From: Nitrospirae bacterium CG2_30_53_67 | GTDB lineage: Bacteria; CG2-30-53-67 | DNA length: 18,055 nt | Direction of reading: 5' to 3' | NCBI GenBank assembly: GCA_001873285.1 | Contig: MNYV01000025.1 | Coordinates: forward strand, 1 to 18,055 | In this document: positions 1 through 8,607 of the stretch, in pieces | How positions within the stretch are numbered: the first letter of the stretch is position 1 | Layout of the letters: the number at the start of each line of letters is the position of its first letter | Program-made: the position numbers and the translations under genes | The notes under the pieces: model-generated | Told to the model about the DNA's origin: nothing | Seen by the model: only the letters and a program-made list of their open reading frames with translations | Database searches by the model: none

Positions 1-1
1 C

Positions 2-865
2 TCCTCCAATCAGAAGGGGATTTATCTTCGAAACCGTATCCGCAGGGAACTGATCCCTCTGCTGGTGGAGAGATACAACCCGAACCTGGTGGAAGACCTG
101 CAGAGGACAGCAGAGATACTCGGGGAGGAAGAGGCCTTCATGCAGGAAGAGGCTGAAAAGCGCTTCTCCCCGATGACTATCCCCGGCGGAGTGGCCCTCG
201 ATCTATCAGATCTTAAGGGTCTTTCTCATGCCATGGTGCGAAGGATGGTGAGGATGGCCATGGTCCAGGCCGGCGAGTCTTCCGAGATCACTTTCCGGCA
301 TGTGGATTCGGTCTTGAAACTGATGGAGGCGGAGGGCTCCGCGGCGAGGATCGATCTCCCGGAGGGATTGAAGGTCCGAAAGTCCTACGAAAGGCTGGAG
401 TTTTCCATGGAGAATCCAAAAGAGAGCCCTGGGGATCTTTATGAGATCCCGGTTCCCGGCAGCAAGCGGATCCCCGAGCTGAGGATCGAGGTGGAATCCA
501 GGGTCCTTTCCCTTGATGAGACAGCGGACTCTCTTCTGAAAAGCGAGGCGGTCCTGGATCTGGACAAGTGTTCCGGCCCGCTTGGTTTCAGGACAAGGCG
601 GCCGGGGGATATTTTTTATCCCAAGGGGTTCGGCAAAAAGAAAAAAGTCAAACGGTTTTTCATTGACGAGAAGATACCATACATGGAGCGCGGCCGGGTC
701 CCGCTCCTGGTCAATCGTGAAAACGAGATCCTCTGGATTGGTGGATACCGGATGGATGGGCGTTATGCCGTGGATGACAAGACCCGCCGTGCCCTTCTGA
801 TTCAGATCCGCCGCTTAAACGGGAAAGAGCATGAAGAGACTCGGCGAAGTCCTGATATCGGCTGA
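2..865 (+). CDS. tilS: tRNA(Ile)-lysidine synthase, C-terminal part (5' end outside window)
   Basis: TilS converts the wobble cytidine (C34) of tRNA-Ile(CAU) to lysidine, so the tRNA reads AUA and is charged with isoleucine. The frame is open from base 2, so the N-terminal PP-loop ATPase domain lies outside the window. The first visible codons give a YLRNRIRRELIPLL stretch followed by YNPNL, which is typical of the end of the TilS catalytic region. The C-terminal TilS domain is recognisable from GFRTRRPGD, then a KKKKVKRFF stretch, IPYMERGRVPLL and ILWIGGYRMDGRY. About 287 residues are visible. The gene overlaps hpt by 35 bp, which is the usual tilS-hpt-ftsH order. The family call is firm; only the missing 5' end is uncertain. 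Confidence 0.93.
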   Translation, partial: SSNQKGIYLRNRIRRELIPLLVERYNPNLVEDLQRTAEILGEEEAFMQEEAEKRFSPMTIPGGVALDLSDLKGLSHAMVRRMVRMAMVQAGESSEITFRHVDSVLKLMEAEGSAARIDLPEGLKVRKSYERLEFSMENPKESPGDLYEIPVPGSKRIPELRIEVESRVLSLDETADSLLKSEAVLDLDKCSGPLGFRTRRPGDIFYPKGFGKKKKVKRFFIDEKIPYMERGRVPLLVNRENEILWIGGYRMDGRYAVDDKTRRALLIQIRRLNGKEHEETRRSPDIG

Positions 866-1355
866 GGCCATCAGAAACAGGGTCTGCGATCTGGCTGGTG
901 AGATATCACGTGACTATCAAGGCAAGGACCTCCTCATGGTCGGAATCCTTAAAGGGGCCTTTGTCTTTATGGCGGACCTGGTCCGGGCGATCTCCATCCC
1001 GGTCCGGATTGATTTCCTGGGCGTGGCCAGTTATGGACCGGGCACGGACCCGTCTGAGGAGATCAAGGTTTTCAAAGATTTGAATCAGCCTGTGGCCGGC
1101 CGGGACATTTTGATCGTGGACGATATTATTGATACCGGCCTGACCACGGATTACCTGCTCCGGCTCCTTACGGTGCGGAGTCCCAGGTCCATCAAGGTCT
1201 GCTCACTGCTGAACAAGCCGTCGAGGAGAAAGGTCGAGGTTAAGATCGACTACCTGGGGTTTCAGATCCCGGATCATTTCGTCGTGGGGTACGGCATGGA
1301 TTTTAATGAGGAGTATCGGCATCTGCCGGAGGTCCACATGATCACGGCTTCGTAA
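831..1355 (+). CDS. hpt: Hypoxanthine phosphoribosyltransferase
   Basis: This is a 174-residue type I phosphoribosyltransferase that salvages hypoxanthine (and usually guanine) with PRPP to give IMP or GMP. The PRPP-binding loop is ILIVDDIIDTG, with the acidic pair at D97-D98 and T102-G103. LKGAFVFMADL near residues 40-50 matches the first pyrophosphate-binding loop, and DFLGVASYG around 61-69 is the flexible-loop region. The C-terminal FVVGYGMDFNEEYRHLP segment is typical of bacterial Hpt, and the length is normal. The start codon lies inside the end of tilS, suggesting translational coupling, with an AAAGAG stretch upstream as a weak ribosome site. Confidence 0.96.
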   Translation: MKRLGEVLISAEAIRNRVCDLAGEISRDYQGKDLLMVGILKGAFVFMADLVRAISIPVRIDFLGVASYGPGTDPSEEIKVFKDLNQPVAGRDILIVDDIIDTGLTTDYLLRLLTVRSPRSIKVCSLLNKPSRRKVEVKIDYLGFQIPDHFVVGYGMDFNEEYRHLPEVHMITAS

Positions 1356-1409
1356 AAAGTCCGTCTGCATCACGGAGATCTGATGACGCCTGTGGCCGTT
1401 CAATGCGGT

Positions 1410-1436
1410 TTGGAACTTTTTATTTGGAAATATAAT
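1410..1436 (+). promoter_or_regulatory. Possible sigma-70-type promoter upstream of ftsH
   Basis: An AT-rich stretch in the 204-bp gap between hpt and ftsH contains TTGGAA and a perfect TATAAT about 15 bp apart. That spacing is shorter than the usual 16-18 bp, so the call rests mainly on the -10 hexamer and on position. It would give ftsH its own transcript. Confidence 0.3.
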
Positions 1437-1502
1437 TTTTTTATTGTTTATCAGAAAGATTTTATGATAGGATGTGCAATATAAAAAACAATGTAAATCA
1501 AC

Positions 1503-1526
1503 AAGATAGGACATTTCTCCTGTCTT
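1503..1526 (+). other. Stem-loop just upstream of the ftsH start
   Basis: AAGATAGGA and TCCTGTCTT form 9-bp arms (one G-U pair as RNA) around a 6-nt loop. The loop ends 33 bp before the chosen ftsH start. There is no long U-run, so it is not a classical terminator; it could be an mRNA leader structure or a protein-binding site. Confidence 0.4.
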
Positions 1527-1559
1527 TTGCGCATTGATTTGCCGTCCGGGAGGCCCTTT

Positions 1560-3371
1560 GTGAATTCCTTCTATAAAAGTTTAACCCTGTGGCTTGTCAT
1601 CGGTATGGTGATGGTCCTTGTTTTCAATCTCTTCAATTACCAGAAGGACATCACGCACGAGATCACGTTTACGGAATTCCTGGATCAGGTGGATAACGGA
1701 GAAGTCAAGGAGGTTGTGATCCAGGAAGACGAAGGGATCACCGGCATCACGCAGGACGGCAAGACCTTCAGGGTCTATTCACCGCAGTATCCTGACCTGA
1801 TCAAGGACCTTCGGACCAAGGGGGTCAAGATCAAGGCCAAACCTCCCAGGAAAGAGTCACTCCTGATGACCATCCTGGTCTCATGGTTCCCCTTTCTCCT
1901 CCTCATCGGCGTCTGGATCTTTTTCATGAGGCAGATGCAGGGCGGAGGGAACAAGGCCCTCTCCTTCGGGAAGAGCCGCGCCAAGCTCCTGACCGAGGAT
2001 CAGCAGAAAGTGACCTTCAAGGACGTGGCCGGAATCGATGAGGCCAAAGAGGAACTCCAGGAAGTGATCGAGTTTCTCAAGGATCCGAAAAAGTTCCAGA
2101 AACTCGGAGGAAAGATCCCCAAGGGGGTGCTCCTGATGGGGCCGCCCGGGACAGGCAAAACCCTTCTGGCGAGGGCCATTGCCGGGGAGGCGGATGTCCC
2201 CTTTTTTACGATCAGCGGCTCTGATTTTGTTGAAATGTTTGTGGGCGTGGGCGCCTCCAGGGTCAGGGACCTCTTTGACCAGGGGAAAAAGCACGCCCCC
2301 TGCATCATCTTCATCGACGAGATCGACGCGGTGGGACGCCACCGGGGCGCCGGGCTCGGTGGAGGTCACGATGAGCGGGAGCAGACATTGAACCAGCTTC
2401 TGGTGGAGATGGATGGATTCGAATCCCATGAAAGCGTGATCCTGATCGCAGCGACCAACCGGCCCGACGTCCTCGATCCGGCCCTCATGCGTCCCGGGAG
2501 ATTCGACCGGCAGGTGGTGGTCCCGAATCCGGACATCAAGGGGAGGGAAGGGATACTCAAGGTCCATACCCGGAAGATCCCCATGGCAGAGGACGTGGAT
2601 ATCATGACCCTTGCAAGGGGGACACCGGGGTTCTCCGGGGCCGACCTGGCCAACATGGTGAACGAAGGAGCGTTGCTCGCTGCGCGCAAGAACAAGGACA
2701 AGGTCGACATGTCCGACCTCGAATCAGCCAAGGACAAGGTCATGATGGGCGCAGAGCGAAGAAGCATGGTCATGACCGATGAGGAGAAGAGAAACACGGC
2801 CTATCACGAAGCGGGACATGCCTTGGTGGCCAGGCTGGTTCCCGGCGCCGATCCGGTGCACAAGGTGACCATCATTCCCAGGGGAAGGGCGCTGGGGGTG
2901 ACTCAGCAGATACCGGAGTCGGACAAGTACACCTACTCCAAGGAGAATATGCTGGCCAGGATCACGGTGCTCCTGGGCGGAAGGGCCTCCGAGGAGCTGA
3001 TCTTTGATCAGATGACCACAGGGGCCGGAAACGACATCGAGCGGTCCACCGAGCTTGCAAGAAAGATGATCTGCGAGTGGGGCATGAGTGATAAGCTCGG
3101 CCCGGTGACCTTCGGCAAGAAGGAAGAGCAGATCTTCCTGGGGAGAGAGATCTCGCAGCACAGGGACTACAGCGAAGCCACGGCCGTGGAGATTGATTCC
3201 GAGGTGAGAAGGGTTGTCAACGAGTGTCATGACGAGGCCAGAAGGCTTCTCCAAGAGAACATTGAAACCTTGAAACGGATCGCCGAAACCCTGCTGGATA
3301 TCGAGGTTCTGAATGCAGAACAGCTCGATGAGATCATAGACGGAAAATCCCCCAAAGAGGCCAAGGAATGA
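1560..3371 (+). CDS. ftsH: ATP-dependent zinc metalloprotease FtsH
   Basis: FtsH is a hexameric membrane-anchored AAA+ protease that degrades misfolded membrane proteins and regulatory proteins. Numbered from the GTG at 1560 (603 residues), there is an N-terminal membrane segment near 5-25, a short periplasmic domain, and a second membrane segment near 102-122. Walker A is GPPGTGKT at 194-201, Walker B IIFIDEID at 249-256, and the second region of homology [19 protein letters not shown] follows. The zinc motif is HEAGH (H416, E417, H420), with the likely third ligand D492. I chose this start because GGGAGG lies 6 nt upstream and the resulting N-terminus ([14 protein letters not shown]) matches the family. 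A TTG 33 bp upstream is in frame but lacks a good ribosome site. The gene overlaps folP by 4 bp. Confidence 0.97.
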   Translation: MNSFYKSLTLWLVIGMVMVLVFNLFNYQKDITHEITFTEFLDQVDNGEVKEVVIQEDEGITGITQDGKTFRVYSPQYPDLIKDLRTKGVKIKAKPPRKESLLMTILVSWFPFLLLIGVWIFFMRQMQGGGNKALSFGKSRAKLLTEDQQKVTFKDVAGIDEAKEELQEVIEFLKDPKKFQKLGGKIPKGVLLMGPPGTGKTLLARAIAGEADVPFFTISGSDFVEMFVGVGASRVRDLFDQGKKHAPCIIFIDEIDAVGRHRGAGLGGGHDEREQTLNQLLVEMDGFESHESVILIAATNRPDVLDPALMRPGRFDRQVVVPNPDIKGREGILKVHTRKIPMAEDVDIMTLARGTPGFSGADLANMVNEGALLAARKNKDKVDMSDLESAKDKVMMGAERRSMVMTDEEKRNTAYHEAGHALVARLVPGADPVHKVTIIPRGRALGVTQQIPESDKYTYSKENMLARITVLLGGRASEELIFDQMTTGAGNDIERSTELARKMICEWGMSDKLGPVTFGKKEEQIFLGREISQHRDYSEATAVEIDSEVRRVVNECHDEARRLLQENIETLKRIAETLLDIEVLNAEQLDEIIDGKSPKEAKE

Positions 3372-4576
3372 GATACCGGATGAGGGTCCTCAATCTGGGA
3401 ACGAGGGATGAACTCATCCGTGAAATGAAACGTCTGGGCGCCGATCCGGAAGGGATCGGCATGATGTTTCCCAAAGGATTGACCAGACTGATCCGTCTTG
3501 CCGGCATTCCCTGCAAAGTGGCCAACCTTCTCAAACAGGAATTGCTTTCACGCGGGGGAGACTGCGCTGTTTCACATGGGACGCTCACACACGCCGTGGA
3601 GACCACCGATGCCCTCATGATCGCCACGGAGAGACAGTACCGCGAGCTGATCCGTAAATTGAAGAAGCAAAAGATCTTCGGACTTCCGGAACTTGCCGGT
3701 CAGATTGAAAAGAGCATAACGAACATGAACCTCAGGAAGTTCCGGATCGAAATCGGGGGCAAGGCGCTGAATCTCGATGAAAGGACCCATATCATGGGGG
3801 TTCTGAATGTGACGCCGGATTCCTTTTCCGACGGAGGGACCTTCATGGATCCGGAGAAGGCCTATCTCCATGCTTTGAGAATGAGGGACGACGGCGCCGA
3901 TATCATCGATATCGGGGGGGAATCAACACGTCCGGGCGCAGAGGAGACGCCTGAAGACCTTGAACTCTCGAGAATCCTTCCTCTGGTCGAGCGTATTTCC
4001 AGGGAATCGGAGGCGGTCATTTCCGTGGATACCTACAAGGCGCGTGTGGCGAGAAAAGCCATTGAAGCCGGGGCACACATGATCAATGATATCAGCGGGC
4101 TGAGGTTCGATCCGGAGATGGCGCCGTTGATTGCCGAGACCGGCGTGCCGGTCGTCATCATGCATATCAAGGGGACGCCCAGGGATATGCAAAAAGAACC
4201 CTCCTATGAAGACGTCATGGGGGAGATTATCGCAAGCCTTGAGGAGAGCATGGAGATCGCTTACAGGGCAGGGGTCCGGGAGGAACAGATCGTGGTGGAT
4301 CCGGGGATCGGTTTTGGAAAGCGCCTTCAGGATAATCTGGACATCATCAGGCATCTTTCAGAACTCAAAATTCTCGGGCGGCCGATCCTGCTCGGTACCT
4401 CTCGGAAGTCATTCATCGGCAGCATTCTTAACCTCTCAGTTACGGACCGCCTTGAGGGGACTGCGGCTACCGTGAGCGTGGGGATCATGAACGGCGTCCA
4501 TATCATCCGGGTCCACGACGTTCGGGAAATGGCCAGGGTGGCCAAGGTGACCGATGCCGTGGCCCAACGCGTTTAA
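3368..4576 (+). CDS. folP: Dihydropteroate synthase with an N-terminal extension
   Basis: FolP condenses p-aminobenzoate with hydroxymethyl-dihydropterin diphosphate in folate synthesis. The TIM-barrel core starts near residue 140, with [15 protein letters not shown] at 143-157. Next come [44 protein letters not shown] and finally LLGTSRKSF, so every usual pterin, pABA and phosphate loop is present. At 402 residues it is about 120-130 longer than the core enzyme. The extra N-terminal part is a charged, mostly helical-looking region ([15 protein letters not shown], then [20 protein letters not shown]). The start overlaps the ftsH stop as ATGA, indicating coupling. A second Met five codons in (3380) is an alternative start. 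Confidence 0.95.
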   Translation: MRYRMRVLNLGTRDELIREMKRLGADPEGIGMMFPKGLTRLIRLAGIPCKVANLLKQELLSRGGDCAVSHGTLTHAVETTDALMIATERQYRELIRKLKKQKIFGLPELAGQIEKSITNMNLRKFRIEIGGKALNLDERTHIMGVLNVTPDSFSDGGTFMDPEKAYLHALRMRDDGADIIDIGGESTRPGAEETPEDLELSRILPLVERISRESEAVISVDTYKARVARKAIEAGAHMINDISGLRFDPEMAPLIAETGVPVVIMHIKGTPRDMQKEPSYEDVMGEIIASLEESMEIAYRAGVREEQIVVDPGIGFGKRLQDNLDIIRHLSELKILGRPILLGTSRKSFIGSILNLSVTDRLEGTAATVSVGIMNGVHIIRVHDVREMARVAKVTDAVAQRV

Positions 4577-4593
4577 TGTCTGGATAATTAGAA

Positions 4594-4800
4594 TCATCTC
4601 CAAAAGAGTGGGTGAAAACATAAGGGTTCAAGGGGTCAAGGATTCCAGGGGTCAAGTGAAGTGCTTTTTAAAAACTCAAGGGTCCGAGGGGTCAAGGGGC
4701 TTAGGGTCCAAGTGAAAAGCATAGAAAAAAACTGAAGGGCAACAGAAATCAAAAAACCACTTGAACCCTTGAACCCTTGAACCCTATAACCCTATCTTGT
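4594..4800 (+). repeat. Dispersed intergenic element, copy R1 (right end degenerate)
   Basis: The copy starts with the family left end (TCATCTCCAAAAGAG, then TGGGTGAAAA). It continues with GGGGTCAAGG-type iterons and ends in three head-to-tail TTGAACCCT units near 4761-4787. The recognisable right terminal repeat (ACTAAATGGGAGA in other copies) is missing or eroded, and the array runs almost to the cdaA start at 4822. The core between the two iteron blocks differs from the R2, R3 and R4 cores. The element fills the folP-cdaA gap. Confidence 0.8.
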
Positions 4801-4821
4801 ATTTTAAAGAAATGGTTCCGA

Positions 4822-5625
4822 ATGTTTTCTGAAATCTCCGACGTCCTCCACTGGTTTCTGCGGACATTTCGATGGCAGGATGCCGTCGACATCCTGATCG
4901 TTGCCTACGTCCTTTACGAGCTGTTCAAGCTTTTTAAAGGGACCCGGGCCCTTCAGATGATCATCGGGCTGACCATCCTGGTCATGGCCTCGTTCATTTT
5001 CCAGTGGGCAAAATTTTATACCATCAGCTGGCTGCTGAATAACCTGTGGGCCTATCTGGCCCTGAGTGTGATCATTCTTTTCCAGCCGGAAATCCGCAGG
5101 ACCCTGGCCCATATGGGGCAGAGCCCTGTTTTTTCATCCATGAACCTGGAATCGGAGGCCAAGACCATTGATGAACTGGTCAAGGGATCCGTCACCATGG
5201 CGAGCCGGAAGATCGGGGCGCTGATCCTGCTTGAACGTGAGCACAGCATCGAAGGCCTGATTGAGATGGGGACGCCCATTGACTCGAAGTTGTCCAAGGA
5301 GATCCTCCTCAGTATCTTCCTCCCCTATTCCCCGATTCATGACGGGGCCGTGATCATTCAGAAGGACAGGATCAAGGCCGCGGGATGTTTCCTCCCGCTT
5401 ACGCTGAATCTCAACCTGAGCAAGGAGCTGGGGACCCGTCACCGGGCGGCCATGGGCATCACTGAAGAGACCGATGCCGTGGTGATCGTGGTCTCGGAAG
5501 AGACAGGGACCATTTCCGTGGTGATCGGCGGGAAGATTACACGGGACCTGGATGCGCAGGCCCTTCGCCGTGTCCTGACCAATGTGATGCGGCCGGTTAA
5601 GAAAAAAACAAGGAAATGGTTTTAA
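4822..5625 (+). CDS. cdaA: Diadenylate cyclase CdaA (c-di-AMP synthase)
   Basis: CdaA makes cyclic di-AMP from two ATP at the inner face of the membrane. From the ATG at 4822 the protein has 267 residues. Three hydrophobic segments (roughly residues 20-90: AVDILIVAYVLYELF, ALQMIIGLTILVMAS, LWAYLALSVIILF) precede the DAC domain. The catalytic DGA motif is HDGAVII with D174, and the GTRHRAA motif begins at G204; both hallmarks are intact. A longer open frame begins inside the upstream tandem repeat, so I reject that start. The chosen ATG has only a weak AAAGAAATGG upstream. cdaR and glmM follow, the conserved cdaA-cdaR-glmM neighbourhood linking c-di-AMP to cell-wall precursor supply. Confidence 0.95.
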   Translation: MFSEISDVLHWFLRTFRWQDAVDILIVAYVLYELFKLFKGTRALQMIIGLTILVMASFIFQWAKFYTISWLLNNLWAYLALSVIILFQPEIRRTLAHMGQSPVFSSMNLESEAKTIDELVKGSVTMASRKIGALILLEREHSIEGLIEMGTPIDSKLSKEILLSIFLPYSPIHDGAVIIQKDRIKAAGCFLPLTLNLNLSKELGTRHRAAMGITEETDAVVIVVSEETGTISVVIGGKITRDLDAQALRRVLTNVMRPVKKKTRKWF

Positions 5626-5628
5626 AGA

Positions 5629-5817
5629 TCATCTCCAAAAGAGTGGGTGAAAAAGAAGGGGTCAAGGGGCCAAGGATTCAAGGGGTCGAGTGAAGTGCTA
5701 AAAACATCAGCGGTCAAGGGGTCCAGTGTTTTTCTCTGGAGATTTTGCTTGCGTTTAAGTATTTCACTTGAACCCTGGAATCCTCGACCCCTTTTTACCC
5801 ACTAAATGGGAGAAGAA
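5629..5817 (+). repeat. Dispersed intergenic element, copy R2 (inverted core)
   Basis: The left end, starting 3 bp after the cdaA stop, matches R1 (TCATCTCCAAAAGAG, TGGGTGAAAA). The right end, TTTTTACCCACTAAATGGGAGA, reads as an imperfect inverted copy of the left end. The core at about 5719-5790 (CCAGTG... TCTCTGGAGA... TTTCACTTGAA) matches the reverse complement of the core in R3 and R4. The element fills the cdaA-cdaR gap. Confidence 0.88.
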
Positions 5818-5852
5818 CCATAATTAAAAAAGGGATCAGCGGAGTGAAAGGC

Positions 5853-6773
5853 ATGAGGCGCTTTAAGGATATATTGATCAAGGATTTGTGGATCAAGGCA
5901 TTCTCCATTATTTTTGCTTTTTTCCTCTGGTTTTCCATCGTCGGGGGAGAAAGCGCTGAGGAGTTTTTTACCATCCCGCTGACCATTGTGAAAATCCCAG
6001 AGAATATGATCATCAAAAACGAACTGGTTGATTTCGTGAATTTGCGGGTGCGCGGGCAGAAGGCCGTGCTCAACTCGCTGAATGCCAAACAGATCACCGT
6101 GGAACTCAACCTCAAGGATGCAAAAGAGGGTGAAAACGTCATCACCCTCTTTCCGGAAGAAGTCAAACTCCCTGAAGGGCTCTCCGTTGTAAGGATCAGT
6201 CCTTCACAGGTCACGGTCGAGCTGAGCAAACTTGCCGAGAAAGCGCTCCCGGTGGAACCCGATTTCTTCGGGACCGCAGCCAAAGGCTACGAGATCGGGA
6301 GGGTTACGGCCACGCCGCTCAAGGTAGAGGTGATGGGGCTGAAGGAGGCGCTCAAGGATCAGGAAAAGATCAAGACCGCGCGTATAGATCTCTTCGGAAA
6401 GAACCGGTCTTTTTCCGTGGAGGCGGACCTGAAGCCCCCCAGTGGAAATGTCTATATCAAAGGGCCCAAAAAGGTCCAGGTTGACGTGGAGATCCTGGAA
6501 AAGTCAGGCCGGCGTGAATTCCGGAATATACCGGTGAAGGGGTCCGGCCCTTCGGACGGGGCGGTTTTTCATCCGGATAAGGTGACACTGGTCATCGCCG
6601 GGCCGGAGGCCAAACTTACGGATATGCTCCCTTCGATGATCGAGGTCGTGATCCAGGAGCCGGAGACACCGGGCGCCTTTGATCTGGAACCGGAGGTGAC
6701 CTTGCCCGAGGGGTTTCAGGTGATCCGGATCAGTCCTGAAAAAATACGGGTCAAGGTGGAGAAGCATTCCTGA
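5853..6773 (+). CDS. cdaR: YbbR/CdaR-domain protein, likely regulator of CdaA
   Basis: CdaR proteins are anchored by one N-terminal membrane helix and carry several extracytoplasmic YbbR repeats; in Firmicutes they modulate CdaA. Here a membrane segment (AFSIIFAFFLWFSIVGG) lies near residues 14-30. At least three to four YbbR-like beta repeats follow, seen in the recurring pattern of a proline-rich strand and an RISPSQVTVEL or RISPEKIRVKVE ending. With this ATG the protein has 306 residues. GGAG lies 8 nt upstream; a GTG at 5844 in the same frame is an alternative start. Its place between cdaA and glmM supports the assignment, though whether it activates or restrains CdaA in this lineage is unknown. 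Confidence 0.88.
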   Translation: MRRFKDILIKDLWIKAFSIIFAFFLWFSIVGGESAEEFFTIPLTIVKIPENMIIKNELVDFVNLRVRGQKAVLNSLNAKQITVELNLKDAKEGENVITLFPEEVKLPEGLSVVRISPSQVTVELSKLAEKALPVEPDFFGTAAKGYEIGRVTATPLKVEVMGLKEALKDQEKIKTARIDLFGKNRSFSVEADLKPPSGNVYIKGPKKVQVDVEILEKSGRREFRNIPVKGSGPSDGAVFHPDKVTLVIAGPEAKLTDMLPSMIEVVIQEPETPGAFDLEPEVTLPEGFQVIRISPEKIRVKVEKHS

Positions 6774-6777
6774 ACCG

Positions 6778-6964
6778 TTCTATATATACAGAGCCTCATA
6801 AACCAACAACGTCATTCCCCGGCCCCCGATCGCAGTCGAGGGCAGGCTTGATCGGGGAATCCATGGTTCGACAAGCTCACCATGACAATTGTCACCCTGA
6901 GCCTGTCGAAGGGTGGATTGTCCGGTCGAGCCGGACAATGACAAACTGATTAACCTCTGTCACT
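6778..6964. repeat. Intergenic palindromic repeats before glmM
   Basis: The 191-bp gap between cdaR and glmM holds three inverted-repeat structures. A GTCATTCCCCGG stretch near 6813 is answered by TCGGGGAATCC near 6853. A 44-bp imperfect palindrome at 6867-6910 runs from TTCGACAAGCTCA to TGAGCCTGTCGAA around a TGACAATTGTCA centre. A hairpin near 6918-6940 pairs TTGTCCGG with CCGGACAA. Sequences of the CCTGAGCCTGTCGAAGG type are a common extragenic repeat in many proteobacterial genomes. Confidence 0.75.
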
Positions 6965-6985
6965 GTGTATAAAGGAGGGTCAATC

Positions 6986-8347
6986 TTGGGCAAGTTGTTT
7001 GGAACCGACGGCGTCCGGGGTGTTGCCAACGTCTACCCCATGAACGTGGAAATGGCGATCAAGCTCGGGAGGGCGGCTTCACATATTTTCAAGAAGGCGC
7101 GCTCCGGCCGGCACAAGGTCATCATAGGCAAGGATACGAGACTTTCGGGATACATGCTGGAGAGCGCCCTCATGTCAGGAATCTGCTCCATGGGCGTGGA
7201 CGTCCTGCTGGTCGGTCCCCTCCCCACGCCGGCCATTGCCTTCATGACTAAAAATCTCCGGGCGGACGCGGGTGTGGTGATCTCCGCCTCGCACAACCCC
7301 TATCAGGACAACGGGATCAAGTTTTTCTCTCCCGATGGGTACAAACTCCCGGATGAAATAGAAGAGGAGATGGAGTCTCTTATTTTTTCCAATGATATTG
7401 ATTCCATCCGGCCCACGGCCGAGGAGGTGGGAAAGGCCTTTCGGATTGATGACGCGGAGGGCCGCTATGTTTCTTACATCAAAACAAGCTTCCCCAAGGA
7501 GTATGACCTCTCCGGGATCAAGATCGTGATTGACTGTGCCAACGGCGCGGCGTACAAGGCCGCCCCGCTGGTCATGCAGGAACTCGGCGCCGATATCGTC
7601 GTCTTGAATAACCGGCCCGACGGATGCAACATTAACAAGGACTGCGGGTCGCTCCATCCTGATGTGATCATAAAGGCCGTTCTGGACCATGGCGCCGATA
7701 TCGGCATCTCCCTGGACGGAGATGCAGACCGCGTGATCTTTTCGGATGAAAAGGGGAGTGAGGTCAACGGCGACCCCGTGATGGTCTTCTCCGCCCTGGA
7801 CATGAAAAGCCGAGGGGTCCTGCGTGAGAATACCCTGGTGACCACGGTGATGAGCAACATGGGGTTGGAACTGGCGCTGAAAAAACAGGGGATACGGGTC
7901 GTCCGGACGCAGGTCGGAGACCGGTATGTGGCCGAGGAGATGATCCGGGGAGGATATAATCTGGGCGGGGAGCAATCCGGTCATATTCTATTTATGGACT
8001 ACAATACCACGGGAGACGGGATCCTGTCGGCCCTGCAGGTCCTTTCCATCATGAGGAGGTCCGGAAAGAGTCTCTCCGAACTCGCTTCGGTCATGACCAC
8101 GCTTCCGCAGATCCTCAAGAACGTCAGGGTCAGGGAGAAAAAGGATTTTGAAAGCCTGCCGGACGTCAAGAAGGCCATCCATTCCGCAGAGCAGAAACTT
8201 AAAGAGGAGGGGAGGGTTCTGGTCAGGTATTCAGGCACTGAAAACAAGGCCAGGGTCATGATCGAAGGACCGGATTCGGATTCGATCCGGGATATGGCCG
8301 AAAGCATAGCGGGAGAGATCGAGAAGGCGATTGGTGTTAAAAATTAA
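6986..8347 (+). CDS. glmM: Phosphoglucosamine mutase
   Basis: GlmM interconverts glucosamine-6-phosphate and glucosamine-1-phosphate on the way to UDP-GlcNAc for peptidoglycan and LPS. The 453-residue protein begins [14 protein letters not shown]. The phosphoserine loop is [16 protein letters not shown] with S102, the metal loop DGDADR is at 244-249, GGEQSGH is the sugar-binding motif, and [12 protein letters not shown] is the C-terminal phosphate loop. All are intact. I chose the TTG at 6986 because AAAGGAGGG sits 6 nt upstream and the N-terminus then matches the family; a GTG at 6965 would place that ribosome site inside the gene. It follows cdaA-cdaR; in some bacteria GlmM binds and inhibits CdaA. 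Confidence 0.97.
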   Translation: MGKLFGTDGVRGVANVYPMNVEMAIKLGRAASHIFKKARSGRHKVIIGKDTRLSGYMLESALMSGICSMGVDVLLVGPLPTPAIAFMTKNLRADAGVVISASHNPYQDNGIKFFSPDGYKLPDEIEEEMESLIFSNDIDSIRPTAEEVGKAFRIDDAEGRYVSYIKTSFPKEYDLSGIKIVIDCANGAAYKAAPLVMQELGADIVVLNNRPDGCNINKDCGSLHPDVIIKAVLDHGADIGISLDGDADRVIFSDEKGSEVNGDPVMVFSALDMKSRGVLRENTLVTTVMSNMGLELALKKQGIRVVRTQVGDRYVAEEMIRGGYNLGGEQSGHILFMDYNTTGDGILSALQVLSIMRRSGKSLSELASVMTTLPQILKNVRVREKKDFESLPDVKKAIHSAEQKLKEEGRVLVRYSGTENKARVMIEGPDSDSIRDMAESIAGEIEKAIGVKN

Positions 8348-8349
8348 AG

Positions 8350-8551
8350 ATTATCTCCAGAAGAGTAGGTGAAAACATCAGGGGTCAAGGGGTCAAGGAT
8401 TCCAGGGGTCAAGTGAAGTGCTTTTCAAGAAATTGAGGGTCCGAGGGGTCAAGGATTCAAGTGAAATACAGAAAAGCAAGCAAAGTCTCCAGAGAGAAAC
8501 ACTGGACCCCTTGAACCCTTGAACCCTTTTTATCCACTATATGGGAGAAGA
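8350..8551 (+). repeat. Dispersed intergenic element, copy R3
   Basis: Starts 3 bp after the glmM stop with the family left end (ATTATCTCC, GAAGAGTAGGTGAAAACAT). It carries GGGGTCAAGG iterons, a core with GTGAAATACAGAAAAGCAAG and CTCCAGAGAGAAACACTGG, two TTGAACCCT units, and a right end TTTTTATCCACTATATGGGAGA that is an inverted match to the left end. The pdxJ start is about 57 bp further on. The core is nearly identical to R4 and lies in the opposite orientation to that of R2. Confidence 0.9.
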
Positions 8552-8607
8552 AACAAAATTGGGATTTCGATATTCGGATTTCAGCCTATTTTAGAAAGGG
8601 GTTTCTT

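Noticed and set aside
1203-1514. Minus-strand frame covering the end of hpt and the hpt-ftsH gap
   Set aside because: Half of it is antisense to hpt, there is no ribosome site, and the rest covers AT-rich leader sequence.
1881-2567. A 228-codon minus-strand frame inside ftsH
   Set aside because: It is fully antisense to the AAA+ domain of FtsH, with no ribosome site and a composition typical of a mirrored coding strand.
4755-4800. Tandem TTGAACCCT units as a CRISPR array
   Set aside because: Units are about 9 bp, head to tail, with no unique spacers and no cas genes; they are part of the dispersed element.
7175-7984. A 269-codon open frame on the minus strand inside glmM
   Set aside because: It is antisense to a gene with all GlmM catalytic motifs and shows no recognisable protein features; it is a by-product of GC-rich codon use.
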